Part shown: positions 22,051 through 32,215 of the stretch, piece by piece | How positions within the stretch are numbered: the stretch's first letter is position 1 | Layout: each line of letters starts with the position of its first letter | Notes under the pieces: generated by a model | Database searches by the model: none | Told to the model about the DNA's origin: nothing | What the model saw: the letters and a program-made list of their open reading frames with translations, nothing else | NCBI RefSeq assembly: GCF_051020955.1 | Contig: NC_135028.1 | Span: 620,001-684,000, forward strand | Length of the DNA: 64,000 nt | Direction of reading: 5' to 3' | DNA from: Megalopta genalis | Taxonomy: Eukaryota > Arthropoda > Insecta > Hymenoptera > Halictidae | Position numbers and translations under genes: made by a program

Positions 22051-23220
22051 GTCGAAACTGCCCCATCGGACGAAAGCAATCGTCCGTTCCTACGTTCCCA
22101 CCGAGAAACCATCGGGGACTTGGAAATTGAAACGCGAACGCTTCAAGAGCGCTAACATTTGTGTACAAAGATTCCGTTCGATTTGAACGGCTCGTTTCGA
22201 TGTAAATCTCCATTTTATCAAACCCCGTTGGAATCTTTCTCGCGTCTCGTTACCGGTCGATTTGCTTAACCTTTGCTATATCGAATGTCAAGACGTAATC
22301 TGCGCGAAATTACGATCATTATAGCGTCATTCTACGCTTCAGAATTGACGAAGACACGATACAAAAGTTTGCTGCAATATATTGTTCTCGAAGGTCGGGG
22401 ACAAAGGGTCGCATTTTCTTTTTTTAAAATCGCAGCGTATGAGAATAATAAAAAATCCGCTGCCTCTAAATTCGCGGCACGAAATCGCGCACTTCTTCGG
22501 CCGCGCAGAGAATTCGGGACAAGACTCGGCGGCTTTCGATCGAGCGGAACGGCAAAGTTGGTCGAGATTCTGGGGAAACGGTGATCGGTCCGGGGGCTAA
22601 TGAAGGTATGCGAAACAAATCCGCGGGGAATCTTGGTGGCGCGTCGGCGGGGAACGGCTTTACGCAGAATAGGACCGCAGCAGCGAATCGAGAATGCGAG
22701 GCGAAAGGTTTCGAAAATGGGACACAACGCTACAGGCGTTTCGCGGCTCCCGGATTCCTGTGGCTACCGCTCGAGCGCCGGTAAAAGACGAGGCGAGAAA
22801 CGACTCGGAGGAATGTCTGCGGTGCCAGCTGCGGAAACGTAATTTCTCGCCACGTTGCCATCGGCGAAGCTTCTCCGTGGCAGCGCTGCCTTCTTGCCAC
22901 CTCCGAACTAGCTCTTTCAACGCGAGCCGAAAGTGTCAAGCGCCGAGAATCGCTGGAACATGTCTGTCTCTCCCCCTTTCACCCCCTCTACCGGCATCCC
23001 GGCGACCCTTTACCCTCGTTTTTCTTTCATATCACCTTGTCGCCAACCCTCCTACACATTGTTCGTCTTTCCCCATTTCTTTGGATTTTTATTCTCCGCA
23101 CACCTCGCGCCCTTCCACGCCCTCTGCCGCTCCGTTTCTTTTATTTCCCCTCCTATCCGCGTTTTCAGTATTTCTGTGGATTTCGTTGTCTTCCCGCTTT
23201 CACCTTCCCCTTCGACCTGG

Positions 23221-23221
<1 letters not shown>

Positions 23222-23261
<40 letters not shown>
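23222..23261. repeat. (CT)n microsatellite, 20 units
   Basis: Uninterrupted CT dinucleotides within a longer pyrimidine-rich region. Confidence 0.97.
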
Positions 23262-23263
<2 letters not shown>

Positions 23264-23577
23264 CATTCTTTTCCGCTCTGTTTGATCTTGATGTTTGCTA
23301 CCCCCTCCCCACCCTTCGTTCGCGATTCTATTGTTTCCGTCGCCACGCTTTCTGTTTCTCCGAACGCCGTTCTATTTTTTTCCCCGACGGAAATTGCGTT
23401 AGGCCTCGTTCCCAGACGGATTCCGTCTAAACAACGCCGCCGTAATTCGAGTAAACCTCCGCGGCCGAGTCCGAGGACGAAGCGAACGTCGGGCTGCGTT
23501 GTTTGCCCTGTCGATGAAATGCGACTGGCTATAAAATCTTCTTCGTCTTGTCGCGTTTTTCTTTCTTTCTTTTCTAC

Positions 23578-23596
23578 GGGGGGGGGGGGGGGGGGG
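23578..23596 (+). repeat. Poly-G run of 19
   Basis: Nineteen consecutive G residues follow a CTTT-rich tract. The exact length may be uncertain in the assembly. Confidence 0.9.
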
Positions 23597-23696
23597 AGTG
23601 CAAGGGGTAATCCTATGAACATCAGCTGCCAATAATTTTAGAGAATTGTTGTAGCTGACAAAATGGATCCTAAACGTAATGGAAGTGAACATGAAT

Positions 23697-23918
23697 TACA
23701 GTAAAGTTTCTCTAATTGACGCTCAGATTGTCCACAAAAATGGACAATTTTGGAAGAGGAGATACGATTGTTCGAGCCTTGTGGCTTGTTTTTTATGGTT
23801 ACCGATTGTCAACGACTATAAAAACGAGCTGCAAGACTCGAATAATCGTGTCTCCTCCCCCCGAATTGTCCATTTCAGTTCGCACGCGGAGGGACAATTC
23901 CGAGAGAATTTCCCGCGC
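23697..23918. mobile_element. FB1 foldback MITE, full with variant right end
   Basis: The left end is TACAGTAAAGTTTCTCTAAT. The stem, loop (GGTTACCGATTGTCAACGAC) and right inner arm are clear up to CCGAATTGTCCATTTCAGTT. The right terminus is not the canonical one; it reads GGAGGGACAATTCCGAGAGA. The same alternative end occurs at 51937, so it may mark a subfamily. Confidence 0.85.
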
Positions 23919-26900
23919 GCATTGCTTATTAACGGTTTTCGATCGGCATCGTTTCCATCCGCCAATAGGCTAAAATAACGTCTTTGTGGGAGTTATGCGA
24001 GGGTTCGAAAGTCGGATTAATTATATTAAACGGTCCACTTCGAATAAATTAACGGGCCGCAATTATGAAAGTTCTGCAATGCAAATGGATACAGGAACCG
24101 GACGAGGATCGGCCGACGTGACGTTCTATCCCGGTTAAACTCGATCGAAACGGAAACGCTCCCGCGGGACGGGAGCAGGGGTTTCTCTTTGCACGTCGCT
24201 GTTATCTCTGGATCACTGTGATCTTCCCACCGAAGATTTACTCGGTCGGCAGCGTAAGCCGAACGAGCTGTATTAATTACTTATCGATTTCGGGGGGACA
24301 CGACGCGCGTTACCCGAAACAGTTGGCTCGTGCTTTTCTCATTAGCCATTCGCGCACCCTCCTTCGGAGGTTAACGATCAACGCGGATATTGCTGTTGGA
24401 ACGAACAGGCATTATTTTAATAGCTATCGAACACGATCTTCGCACAGAATCGCGCCGCGAACGCATAAATAAATTTTAAGCAGTCCCGTCGACTCGAAAA
24501 TAATAACCGAAAGCATTTCGTCCCGTGAAATCGGAAGCTTGCACGCTTCGTGCGAGTTTCTCGACAGCCATGTTCGAGTTGCCTGTTAATGAACTTCGGC
24601 AATTACGCGTGGAACTTATGCGTTCGCGAGCAATTCGCGTAACTGCGGGAACATCGACGGTCCGCGAGAAACTTAAGCGTTTCTTGGTAATTCGATGGCT
24701 GTGCGTAACATTTTCGCGAACCAACTGGATGCACACTTGGATGGATACGTATCCGTGACCGAGACCACCACCAAGAACGTTATCCTGCCCGTATGCGAGA
24801 GCATTGTTCCGCACCGGAGCAGACATTTTTCTGGCATAACGGCGCTCGGATCGGCAGCTTTCCGTACGTCGCGCCGGCATGGAAATTTCTGAATGCTACA
24901 ATCGACGTTGGCTTCCACGAGATAATAAAACACCGGAGAAGACACGGTTGCGTCGCAACTCTTACACGCTTTCCGCGATGGCAAACGCATCGTGAAACGC
25001 CGCACGAAACAGCGACAACGTGTCTCCGTATAAAAATTGCTCGAATAATTTCATTTGAAAAGCGGCTCTCGATTTTCGGTTCTAAATCGTTCACCGCGAT
25101 GCTATTTTCTCATAACAACGACGGACGATAACATAAACTTCGGTCATTATTTTTATGTTCAATTAAATCCGGCGTATCCGAAATTGATTGAAAATTGACA
25201 AAAAAATATGGCTCGAAATGCGATCAAGTTTTTGTATCGGCAACAGAGTTTCGCCGAAATTAATTGAATATATACATGTATATAACAACGCAAACGATAG
25301 AATATCGAACGACACGGGCTTAAACGCGTGAATCGTTTTTTTGCCGAAAGCTTATTGATACAGACTCTTGTTGCAGGCGTGTTTTTTACAATTTTACCGA
25401 ACCGTTCGCACGTGAGAAAACAAATGTTATTCCGGTGGAATCGTCGCGCGGTCATCGAGGTTTTCGGTGTGCAGTTTTTAACGGCAGTATTTACGATAAT
25501 ATAATATAATAAACAACGACTCTGGGTATTTGTAAAGCTGTTTTTAAATATCGTAGTAATTGTCGTCCCTTTCCGAAGAAGCGGCCGCCCTGAATTCGAC
25601 ACCGCGAGCCGCGCACGGCGCACCTAACGCGCTTAATTCGCCTAACGCGCGACCATCAAAAATTGGCAAAGTTGAATCCCGCCGGAAATATATTTAGCCG
25701 GACCATTTAGAAAGCGCGCGATCCGACAAGGAGACCGGTTAACCCCGACAATTTCATACAGGAATTCCGCGCGCGGCACCCCGCAAATTTCCAGCCTTGG
25801 CAGTAAAACGTTCGGTTCCGAAACGAGTGTAATCGTCGGGGCGAATCGAAATTCAAGGCTCCGCTGGTTGGCGCACGGGCCGTAGATAAGGAGGAGGATC
25901 ATTAAGAAAACCGCTCGGAACGGATTTTCATGCCTTGAATGTCGTGCACGGCACTAAAAGTCTTTCTCAGCGGGAGCGGCTCGAGAGCGATACACCCGTC
26001 TTCTCGAGGTCGTTACTTGCAGCCTGTACGCGGATCTTGTCATAGATAAGTGTAGAAGTAATGCGGCGCAAGTGGTGTGCCACGATCAGGCTTCTTGTTT
26101 TATGCAGAGTGTGTCGTAAGACGCGAACATCTTCGCGCGGATGGATTTCGGATAGAAACGCGACGCGCCGCGGTCCTTCGTTCGAAAGCTTCGCTTCGGA
26201 TTATGCTTGTTCTATTATCCTGAGAAACGCTATTCCTGTTCTCCGCGTGCGAGCGTCGCGAGTTTTAATCACCCGTGCCCGGCGGCTTCGTGTCGCCCGA
26301 AATAATTTGCAGCGGATTGTCCAGGACTTTTTCCAGAGAGTCGCGAAGACGAGGAGAAACGCGCATTCTTAAAAGCTCGCGCTCTTTTCCCGAAATTTTA
26401 GCCAACTTTGCGTAATTATGTCACTTTGTAATGATCGATTTGGTCAAAATTAAATATACAGAGTTAAAAATGGACTTAAGCACGAACTTAATCCCTGCGA
26501 CGAGTTCCAAACAACGAGGAAGAATCGCGTCTTGGTACTCTCGGATCCGCCGGTTTCAATTCCAACCTCCGGAAGAGGTTTTCCTCCTTTCTGGAAGAAC
26601 TTACCATAGTGCGGCGACGAATTTCGACCTCGCAAAGTTGGGTGAGGCACGTAATTTTCGTCCGCGCTCGCGATTAATCGCGAAACAGGAACGTGTCGTC
26701 GCTCGCGTCACGGAAAGTCGCGCGGCAGCGATCCTTTCGCGGCTTCCGGCAACGCGCGAGCTGCTCCTGCGCAACCCACCCACTCATTACTCTGGTTTAG
26801 CCTAATTAGTCCGCCTTGTGCACGTAGCAAAAACGCGTAGGATCGTCCTGCGGGTTGGTCTCTGGCCCCGGGTCCGTTTTTAACACTGGAACCGGTTGAA

Positions 26901-27044
26901 ACGACTGGTTTCCGCTTCTTTTCTCTTTCTGTTACTGTTCCTGATGTTATAAATATATTTTTTTGAGAAATTTTTTAGGTATATTTCTTTATTGTATAGT
27001 ACATATCATGATATATTGATGATATATATTGATATATCGTAGGA
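23919..27044. other. Unique sequence, no supported gene
   Basis: Between 24.47 and 25.13 kb three minus-strand and three plus-strand frames overlap. The minus-strand frame at 25005-24673 (110 codons, Cys-containing, protein-like) lacks an ATG at its upstream end and any known motif. An ATG-started 124-codon plus-strand frame lies at 26431-26805 and is also unrecognised. AT-rich ATATATTGATATATCG lies near 27020. Confidence 0.4.
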
Positions 27045-27265
27045 AGTTAATGTCCCTCTAATTGACGCTCGGATTGTCCATATAAATGGACAATTTGGGA
27101 AGAGGAGATACGATTGTTCGAACCTTGTGACTCGTTTTTATAGTTGTTGACAACCGGTAACCATAACAAACGAGCCACAAAGCTCGAGCAATCGTATCTC
27201 CTCTCTCCAAATTGTCCATTTTCGTGGACAAAAATCTGAGCGTCAATTAGAGGGACATTACTGTA
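27045..27265. mobile_element. FB1 foldback MITE, full, left tip eroded
   Basis: The left end has lost TACAG and begins AAGTTAATGTCCCTCTAATT; the right end is TTAGAGGGACATTACTGTA. The long arms pair well (GGGAAGAGGAGATACGATTG opposite CAATCGTATCTCCTCTCTCC). The right arm has a small insertion, GGACAAAAATCTGAG. Confidence 0.92.
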
Positions 27266-28102
27266 AAGCGATGCGCATTAGTCGCATTTAGGGTTCGATA
27301 ATTCAAGTGTCAAAACACATCATTGATCGGCAATTTTACGTCTGAGCATAGGAATACGAGTCAATTCGAGACTCGTGTGCTCATAAACCGAGCTTTCCTC
27401 GAAATCATTATGCGTCGGGGAAAAATATCTTCGTCGAACTAATATGTTCCAACATCGGTTCTCTTGCGGCACGAATGATTCGCAATCAGATCGCGCATAA
27501 TTCATATTTTTACGCAGTAATTTACAGCGAAGACGAAATTAATTATTCGACCGAACAATTTTTACAGGGTCGGGGATATGAAAATTAAATCTAAACCACG
27601 TTTAACCGAAGTTTTAATTCGAACACGCTTCTCTAAAACCGCCTTCCTCTCTGTAAACGCATAAAATTACCAATCCGGAGGTATAACGCTCGCAAAACGA
27701 CCTTACACGAAGTTGCATAAATTATGCAAATATAAATGAAAACCGCTAAGTCACCGGTAAACCGAAAATATTATACGTTCTCGTCCGCGAAAGATCTTGG
27801 ATTAGCAGAATTGAAATTTCGATGAAATTCTCTTAAATATTCTATCGGGCGGGTTTAATTGAATTTAACGGAGTGGTCTATTTTATCGGTGCCCGCGATT
27901 ATGTTCCCGATGGAGCTATTCCAAATCAGATTTCAAATTGCCGGAACGATATCTACCCTTTCCCGCCAGCGAGATATATCTTTTTTACGTTGCTTTTAAT
28001 GCATTATCCAGTCTCATATTTCGTAACACGCCGAGTCTGCGTGGGAACCGAACGCAGTTATTTATTACCTAGCAGGTGACTTTAGAAAAATGCGTTATTC
28101 AT

Positions 28103-28145
28103 CTTTCTTTCTCTCTCTCTTTCCCTCTCTCTCTCTCTCTCTCTC
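28103..28145. repeat. (CT)n microsatellite, interrupted
   Basis: CT dinucleotides interrupted by TTCC. Confidence 0.95.
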
Positions 28146-28997
28146 ACAGGCTTTCTTTCTCGATAAATTATCGGGACATTTATTTCCCATCGCTTTAACG
28201 TCAAGCATGAAAAATAGGATTTCCCTTCGGCATTATTGCCGATGATTAAACAGCGTGTTTCTAATGACCAATAAAAGCGACTCGGTTCTGCATTGTTCGC
28301 GGCTATTACTATGATTCTATGCAGGACAGCGATTGTATACTCTCTTCGCGATCGAATCGCCACCACCTTTCTTGTCCTTATAAATTGTTTGTCGCTTGTT
28401 CGCGGCAGCAACGGCACAGGTAAAAAATACTGTGCACAGGATGTGTCAAAATGATGTGTCAAGACCGCCATAATTACTGAGAAATTTGACATTAAATATC
28501 TAAAAAAAACTACAAGTCTGCTAAAAATGAAAATGATATAACAACATCGAATCGACCCAGCAAAAAATCGATTAACACCACACTTTTCCTTTAAAAGTCG
28601 CTCATTTATAGCGTGCGCTTTGCATCGATTCCCGAGTTTCTGTTCCCGTACAAAGAATAACAGGGAATGACTTGCCACGGTTTCTGATTCTAGCGGACGC
28701 GTAATTCCGCGGATTGTATCAAACTTGTGCCTTTACATCGCGCGGAATTGCTCTAGTGGAAACAAATTCGGGAAACGTACGTAGTATATACCCCAGGCAT
28801 TGCGGAACATTGTGCGATTAAGCCTGCAGCAATCGGACACACAAGACTGACACGCAAATTCCTCCTACGGAATGAAACTCCTGAACGCGAATTCTGCAGT
28901 TTGTTATACAAAGTCCAACGGGTTGTTCTAAAACGCGCGAAATTAGGCGAGAGACGCGAACGATACGAATCGAAAGAAAGCATCAGCGCATCGCTAA

Positions 28998-29102
28998 TTA
29001 ACCGCTAATTTATTATATTATTATATATTATTATATATATTATAATAATATTTATTATAGTATATATATTACAATAATATTATAATAAATAATTTAAAAA
29101 AT
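28998..29102. repeat. AT-rich TATTATA low-complexity tract
   Basis: Alternating TATTATATA and ATAATA blocks, partly self-complementary. Confidence 0.85.
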
Positions 29103-29784
29103 AAATATAACACCCTTTCTGAGAAGTTTCCGGTGGTGCTACTTGGGCGAGCGGTCGCCTAAGTTCGTGCGTATCAACTTGCAGCTCGAACGCTGACTCG
29201 GAGCCGTCGAGGAGTATGCAAAATGAACGATTTTAAAGGCTGGGGGGCGAACGGTGTTTGTTGCAAGAAAGGGTTCGCTGCTTGTCAAAGCCTGGAAAGC
29301 TGCTCCGTTCGATCCCTTCCGAAGTTAGCCTCGCCACGGGTGGAAGCGAAGAGAGTTTCCTTGTTGTTCTTTGACCTTTGATCGGTTATCGAACTGAAGG
29401 TAAACATCCATGTTTTCGGGCAGAGAGCGAGAAAGGAGGAAAGCTTCATGCGCGCGCGAGTCAAACTCATTTCCTTGGATATGGAGCAGAGGAAGTCCAA
29501 AGTGACCGGGTAGTATTTGTGCTCGGCCCGGGCCACCGGAGAAGACAGTGTAAATCTTAGCTCAAGCTGCTACCCTGAACTGCTAATAGAATTTGACGAT
29601 CTAATGGAACGTCGATGTCCACAATTCAAATGTTTACGTATGCTCGACACATCCTAAACAGCTATTGAAACCGGTCCCGTTTGGATTCGGGACAGATGTC
29701 GTGTTCGCCGAGGATCAAATAAATTGGATTCGTGGATTTTCGTGGATTCTATATGTTGTTTTATATATTATAATAATATGAAAA

Positions 29785-29868
29785 TGAAATGTCAAATTTC
29801 AGGTTGCGCTCTGTGCTAGTTATGCTAATTTCTCTGTGCTAGTCCTACGCCTATGTAATTTATTCACC
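29785..29868 (+). repeat. MS32 leader sequence, copy 1
   Basis: It starts AAATGTCAAATTTCAGGTTG and continues CGCTCTGTGCTAGTTATGCT to CTACGCCTATGTAATTTATT. It contains CTGTGCTAGT twice. It matches 31766-31848 almost base for base and 51737-51802 with more divergence, and directly precedes an MS32 array here and at 31.85 kb. Confidence 0.85.
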
Positions 29869-30020
29869 GTCGAATCGTGGCATGTAGCCTCCGAATTGCC
29901 TTCGAATCGTGGCAAGTGGCCTCCGAATTGCCTTCGACTCGTGTCAAGTGTCCTCCGAATTGACTTGGAATCATGTCAAGTGGCCTCCGAATTGGAATCT
30001 AAATCTGGTCTCCGAATCTA
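29869..30020. repeat. MS32 minisatellite array
   Basis: Four to five units of the 32-bp repeat (CCTCCGAATTGCCTTCGAAT, then CGTGGCAAGTGG). It decays into CCTCCGAATTGGAATCTAAA at the right edge. Confidence 0.92.
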
Positions 30021-31765
30021 AACGAATCCTTTCGTAGATCAAATCGTTTTGCGAAGAATCGCAAAAATTTGCATAAAATTCTCTCCGATAATTAGAGTAT
30101 CCTAGGCATCCTAATTTGTCCTGGCCAACGGGAGACCCCTTAACTACCCTCAATTCTATTAGTCGAGTCTGTTCGCTTAAAACACGTAGAAAAGCAGCAA
30201 AAACATTTGCACGGGAACATTTGTTCGTATCGTTTTTTAGTAGTTTTACGCGTCGCAGAAACGCGTCACGCTGAAAGTCTACTAACAAGCGTGAAAAACC
30301 GTTGCTGGACCGTGCGCATTTGTCAGAGTTTTCTCCTTTGACCACACTTTGTATCATTTATAAATGTCCGAAATTCGGCGGATCGCGCGACACGCGCGGA
30401 GGCTAATATATCGCGGACCGGTATCAAAATTGTCGACGGTCGTGGACAACTGATTGAATTATTTCTTGTTTCCCGATGGCGCAACCCACATTCGGACGGT
30501 ATTAAATTCAATCGAATAGAAAATACCTCGTAAATCAACAGACCGCAGTTGTCTCGGCTTTTCATTCGGGAAAGAAGCTCTTTATGCATGACCACGCTAA
30601 TTGATATTCCGCGTCCGCGGCGTAACGCGTCGATCGAACCCCGATCCTCGAAATTTATACGGCAGAAAAACTAATTCGCGGATCCTTCGCTCGGTGATAC
30701 TTTTTCATATCCGTGACATTCGCGCGGACAGAATCAAATTTCCTTTCAGCCGTTCACGAAGATCGCAATTAACCGGAAATTCATTTTCTGTGTCGATGAT
30801 CTTAATATAATAGACACGTAAAAATAGTGTTTAATCTAATTTTAGAATGGATCGTATCTTTTTATTTATTTTGATCTCTACATTTCTGCATTTTATATGT
30901 AATAGTACATGATAATATAAAATAATAATAATACCATAACATAATAATAATAATAATAATACCAGATCCCTAAAATAAAGATCCACGGTCTACCAACAAA
31001 TTATTCGTTAAACGTCGAACGAAAATGAGCGTAAGTTTCTCAATGAATCGGATAATATTGCAAAGTAAACGGGCGTACGAATGCACGTGCCAGCAGCGAA
31101 CGTGCGAGACGACACCGATCTTAAATCCCGAACTGGAACGAAGTGGTCGTCAACGCAATTAACATCTGAGCGCTCGTTCCGTGACACCGTGGCGCAATAA
31201 TTCGTCGCATAAATCCGCGGCTGGCTAGAGATCCATTTGGACGCCGTGGAAAAGTGAACTCGTCGACGAATAAAATTCGTTGATCGTCCTACCAAGTGAA
31301 TTTCGCGCCGACGTCGAGACCAATTTGTCGCGCAAAGGAACACGGGTAAACGGTGGCGGAAAGAGAGGGTGTGTCTGAGAGAGAGAAAAAAAAGAGAGAG
31401 AGAGACGACGACGTCGACGACGGTTCGGGAAGCGAGTAATAAGGCAGGGAGGAAATAAAAAAGAAAAGGAAAACAGAAAAAAATGGGTAGGAGTTGTTCG
31501 ACGGTTCGTGCTTTGATCACAGAAAGATTCCTCAAACAAGCCGTGCACGAGCACAAGGCGAACGCGTGTGGAAACCACGAGCCCGTCAACGGCATTGTCT
31601 CTTTTGTTAAGCGAGTTGTTCCTTGATGCTTTCGAGAGATCCGACCTCGCTTGGACTCTCAATTAGATCGCGACACGGCGCACGATTTTAGGTTAACCGG
31701 CTCAAAGTGTCACCGCTGGAAATGAAGCTTCGATGGCGAACACGGAGCACGGTAAATTCTTCAGG
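30021..31765. other. Unique sequence, no supported gene
   Basis: Two overlapping minus-strand frames (195 and 145 codons, 31662-31008) in different phases cover a GA/GAC-rich region. Their mutual overlap and hydrophobic low-complexity content argue against coding. An ATA/AATAAT tract lies at 30905-30962. Confidence 0.4.
31375..31425. repeat. GA-rich and GAC-rich simple repeat
   Basis: GAGAGAGAGAA then AGAGAGAGAGAGAC and ACGACGACGTCGACGACG. Confidence 0.85.
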
Positions 31766-31848
31766 AAATGTCGAATTTTAGGTTGCGCTCTGTGCTAGTT
31801 GTGCTAATTTCTCTGTGCTAGTCCTACGCCTATGTAATTTATTGACCG
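31766..31848 (+). repeat. MS32 leader sequence, copy 2
   Basis: AAATGTCGAATTTTAGGTTG, then CGCTCTGTGCTAGTTGTGCT, then CCTATGTAATTTATTGACCG. It is nearly identical to the copy at 29785, including the doubled CTGTGCTAGT, and runs straight into the array. Confidence 0.87.
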
Positions 31849-32165
31849 TCGAATCGCGGCATATGGCCTCCAAATTGCCTTCGACTCGTGCCAAGTGGCC
31901 TCCAAATTTCCTCCGAATTGACTTGGAGTCGTGTCAAGTGGTCTACGAATTGCCTTCGAATCGTGTCGAGTTGCCTCCGAATTGCCTTCGAATCGTGGCA
32001 AGTGGCCTCCGAATTGCCTTCGAATCGTTTCAAGTGTTCTCCGAATTGCCTTCGACTCGTGTCAAGTGGCCTCCGAATTTCCTGCGAATTGCCATCGAAT
32101 CGTGTCAAGTGGCCTTCGAATTGCCTTCGAATCGTGTCAAGTGCCCTCCGAATTGCCTTCGAGTC
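31849..32165. repeat. MS32 minisatellite array, longest in window
   Basis: About 317 bp, nine to ten units of CCTCCGAATTGCCTTCGAAT plus CGTGTCAAGTGG. A CCTCCGAATTTCCTCCGAAT variant block occurs near the start, as in the other arrays. The 32-bp unit is not a multiple of three, so each repeat shifts phase. The unit contains no stop in any frame, and open frames of 110-147 codons therefore appear in several frames on both strands. These are artefacts. Confidence 0.96.
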
Positions 32166-32215
32166 ACAAGGCACGAATAATCGTATCTCCCCTTCCCAAT
32201 CGAAGAGAATTTGCT
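32166..32215. mobile_element. FB1 right-arm fragment after MS32
   Basis: ACAAGGCACGAATAATCGTA followed by TCTCCCCTTCCCAATCG is FB1 right inner arm. It then ends GAAGAGAATTTGCTG, similar to the alternative right ends at 23.9 and 51.9 kb. Confidence 0.7.

Larger units (their letters stand above)
21683..23696. other. Unique sequence with pyrimidine-rich half, no supported gene
   Basis: From about 22.95 kb the plus strand is strongly C+T-rich, which removes stop codons. This explains a 313-codon frame (22694-23635) and a 165-codon frame in a different phase over the same DNA. The predicted products are Ser/Leu/Pro-rich low-complexity sequence containing the CT repeat. I do not accept them as genes. 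Confidence 0.5.
27266..29784. other. Unique sequence, no supported gene
   Basis: A 198-codon minus-strand frame (28678-28082) ends in Arg-Glu repeats produced by the CT/GA microsatellite and has no recognised motif. ATTATGCAAATATAAATG at about 27722 contains a perfect octamer. An AT-rich patch lies at 28998-29102. Confidence 0.4.

Noticed and set aside
22694..23635. 313-codon open frame, ATG start
   Set aside because: It lies in pyrimidine-rich DNA with a 20-unit CT repeat that removes stops. A second frame of 165 codons is open over the same DNA in another phase, and the product is low-complexity Ser/Leu/Pro with no domain.
24673..25005. 110-codon minus-strand frame with several Cys
   Set aside because: No ATG at its upstream end, overlaps frames on both strands, and the Cys spacing matches no domain I know.
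26431..26805. 124-codon ATG frame
   Set aside because: Ordinary-looking composition, but no domain, no promoter and no splice signals that I can support; this length is expected by chance in 64 kb of CpG-rich DNA.
28082..28678. 198-codon minus-strand frame
   Set aside because: Its C-terminal part is Arg-Glu repeat from the CT/GA microsatellite; the rest matches no family and there is no splice or promoter context.
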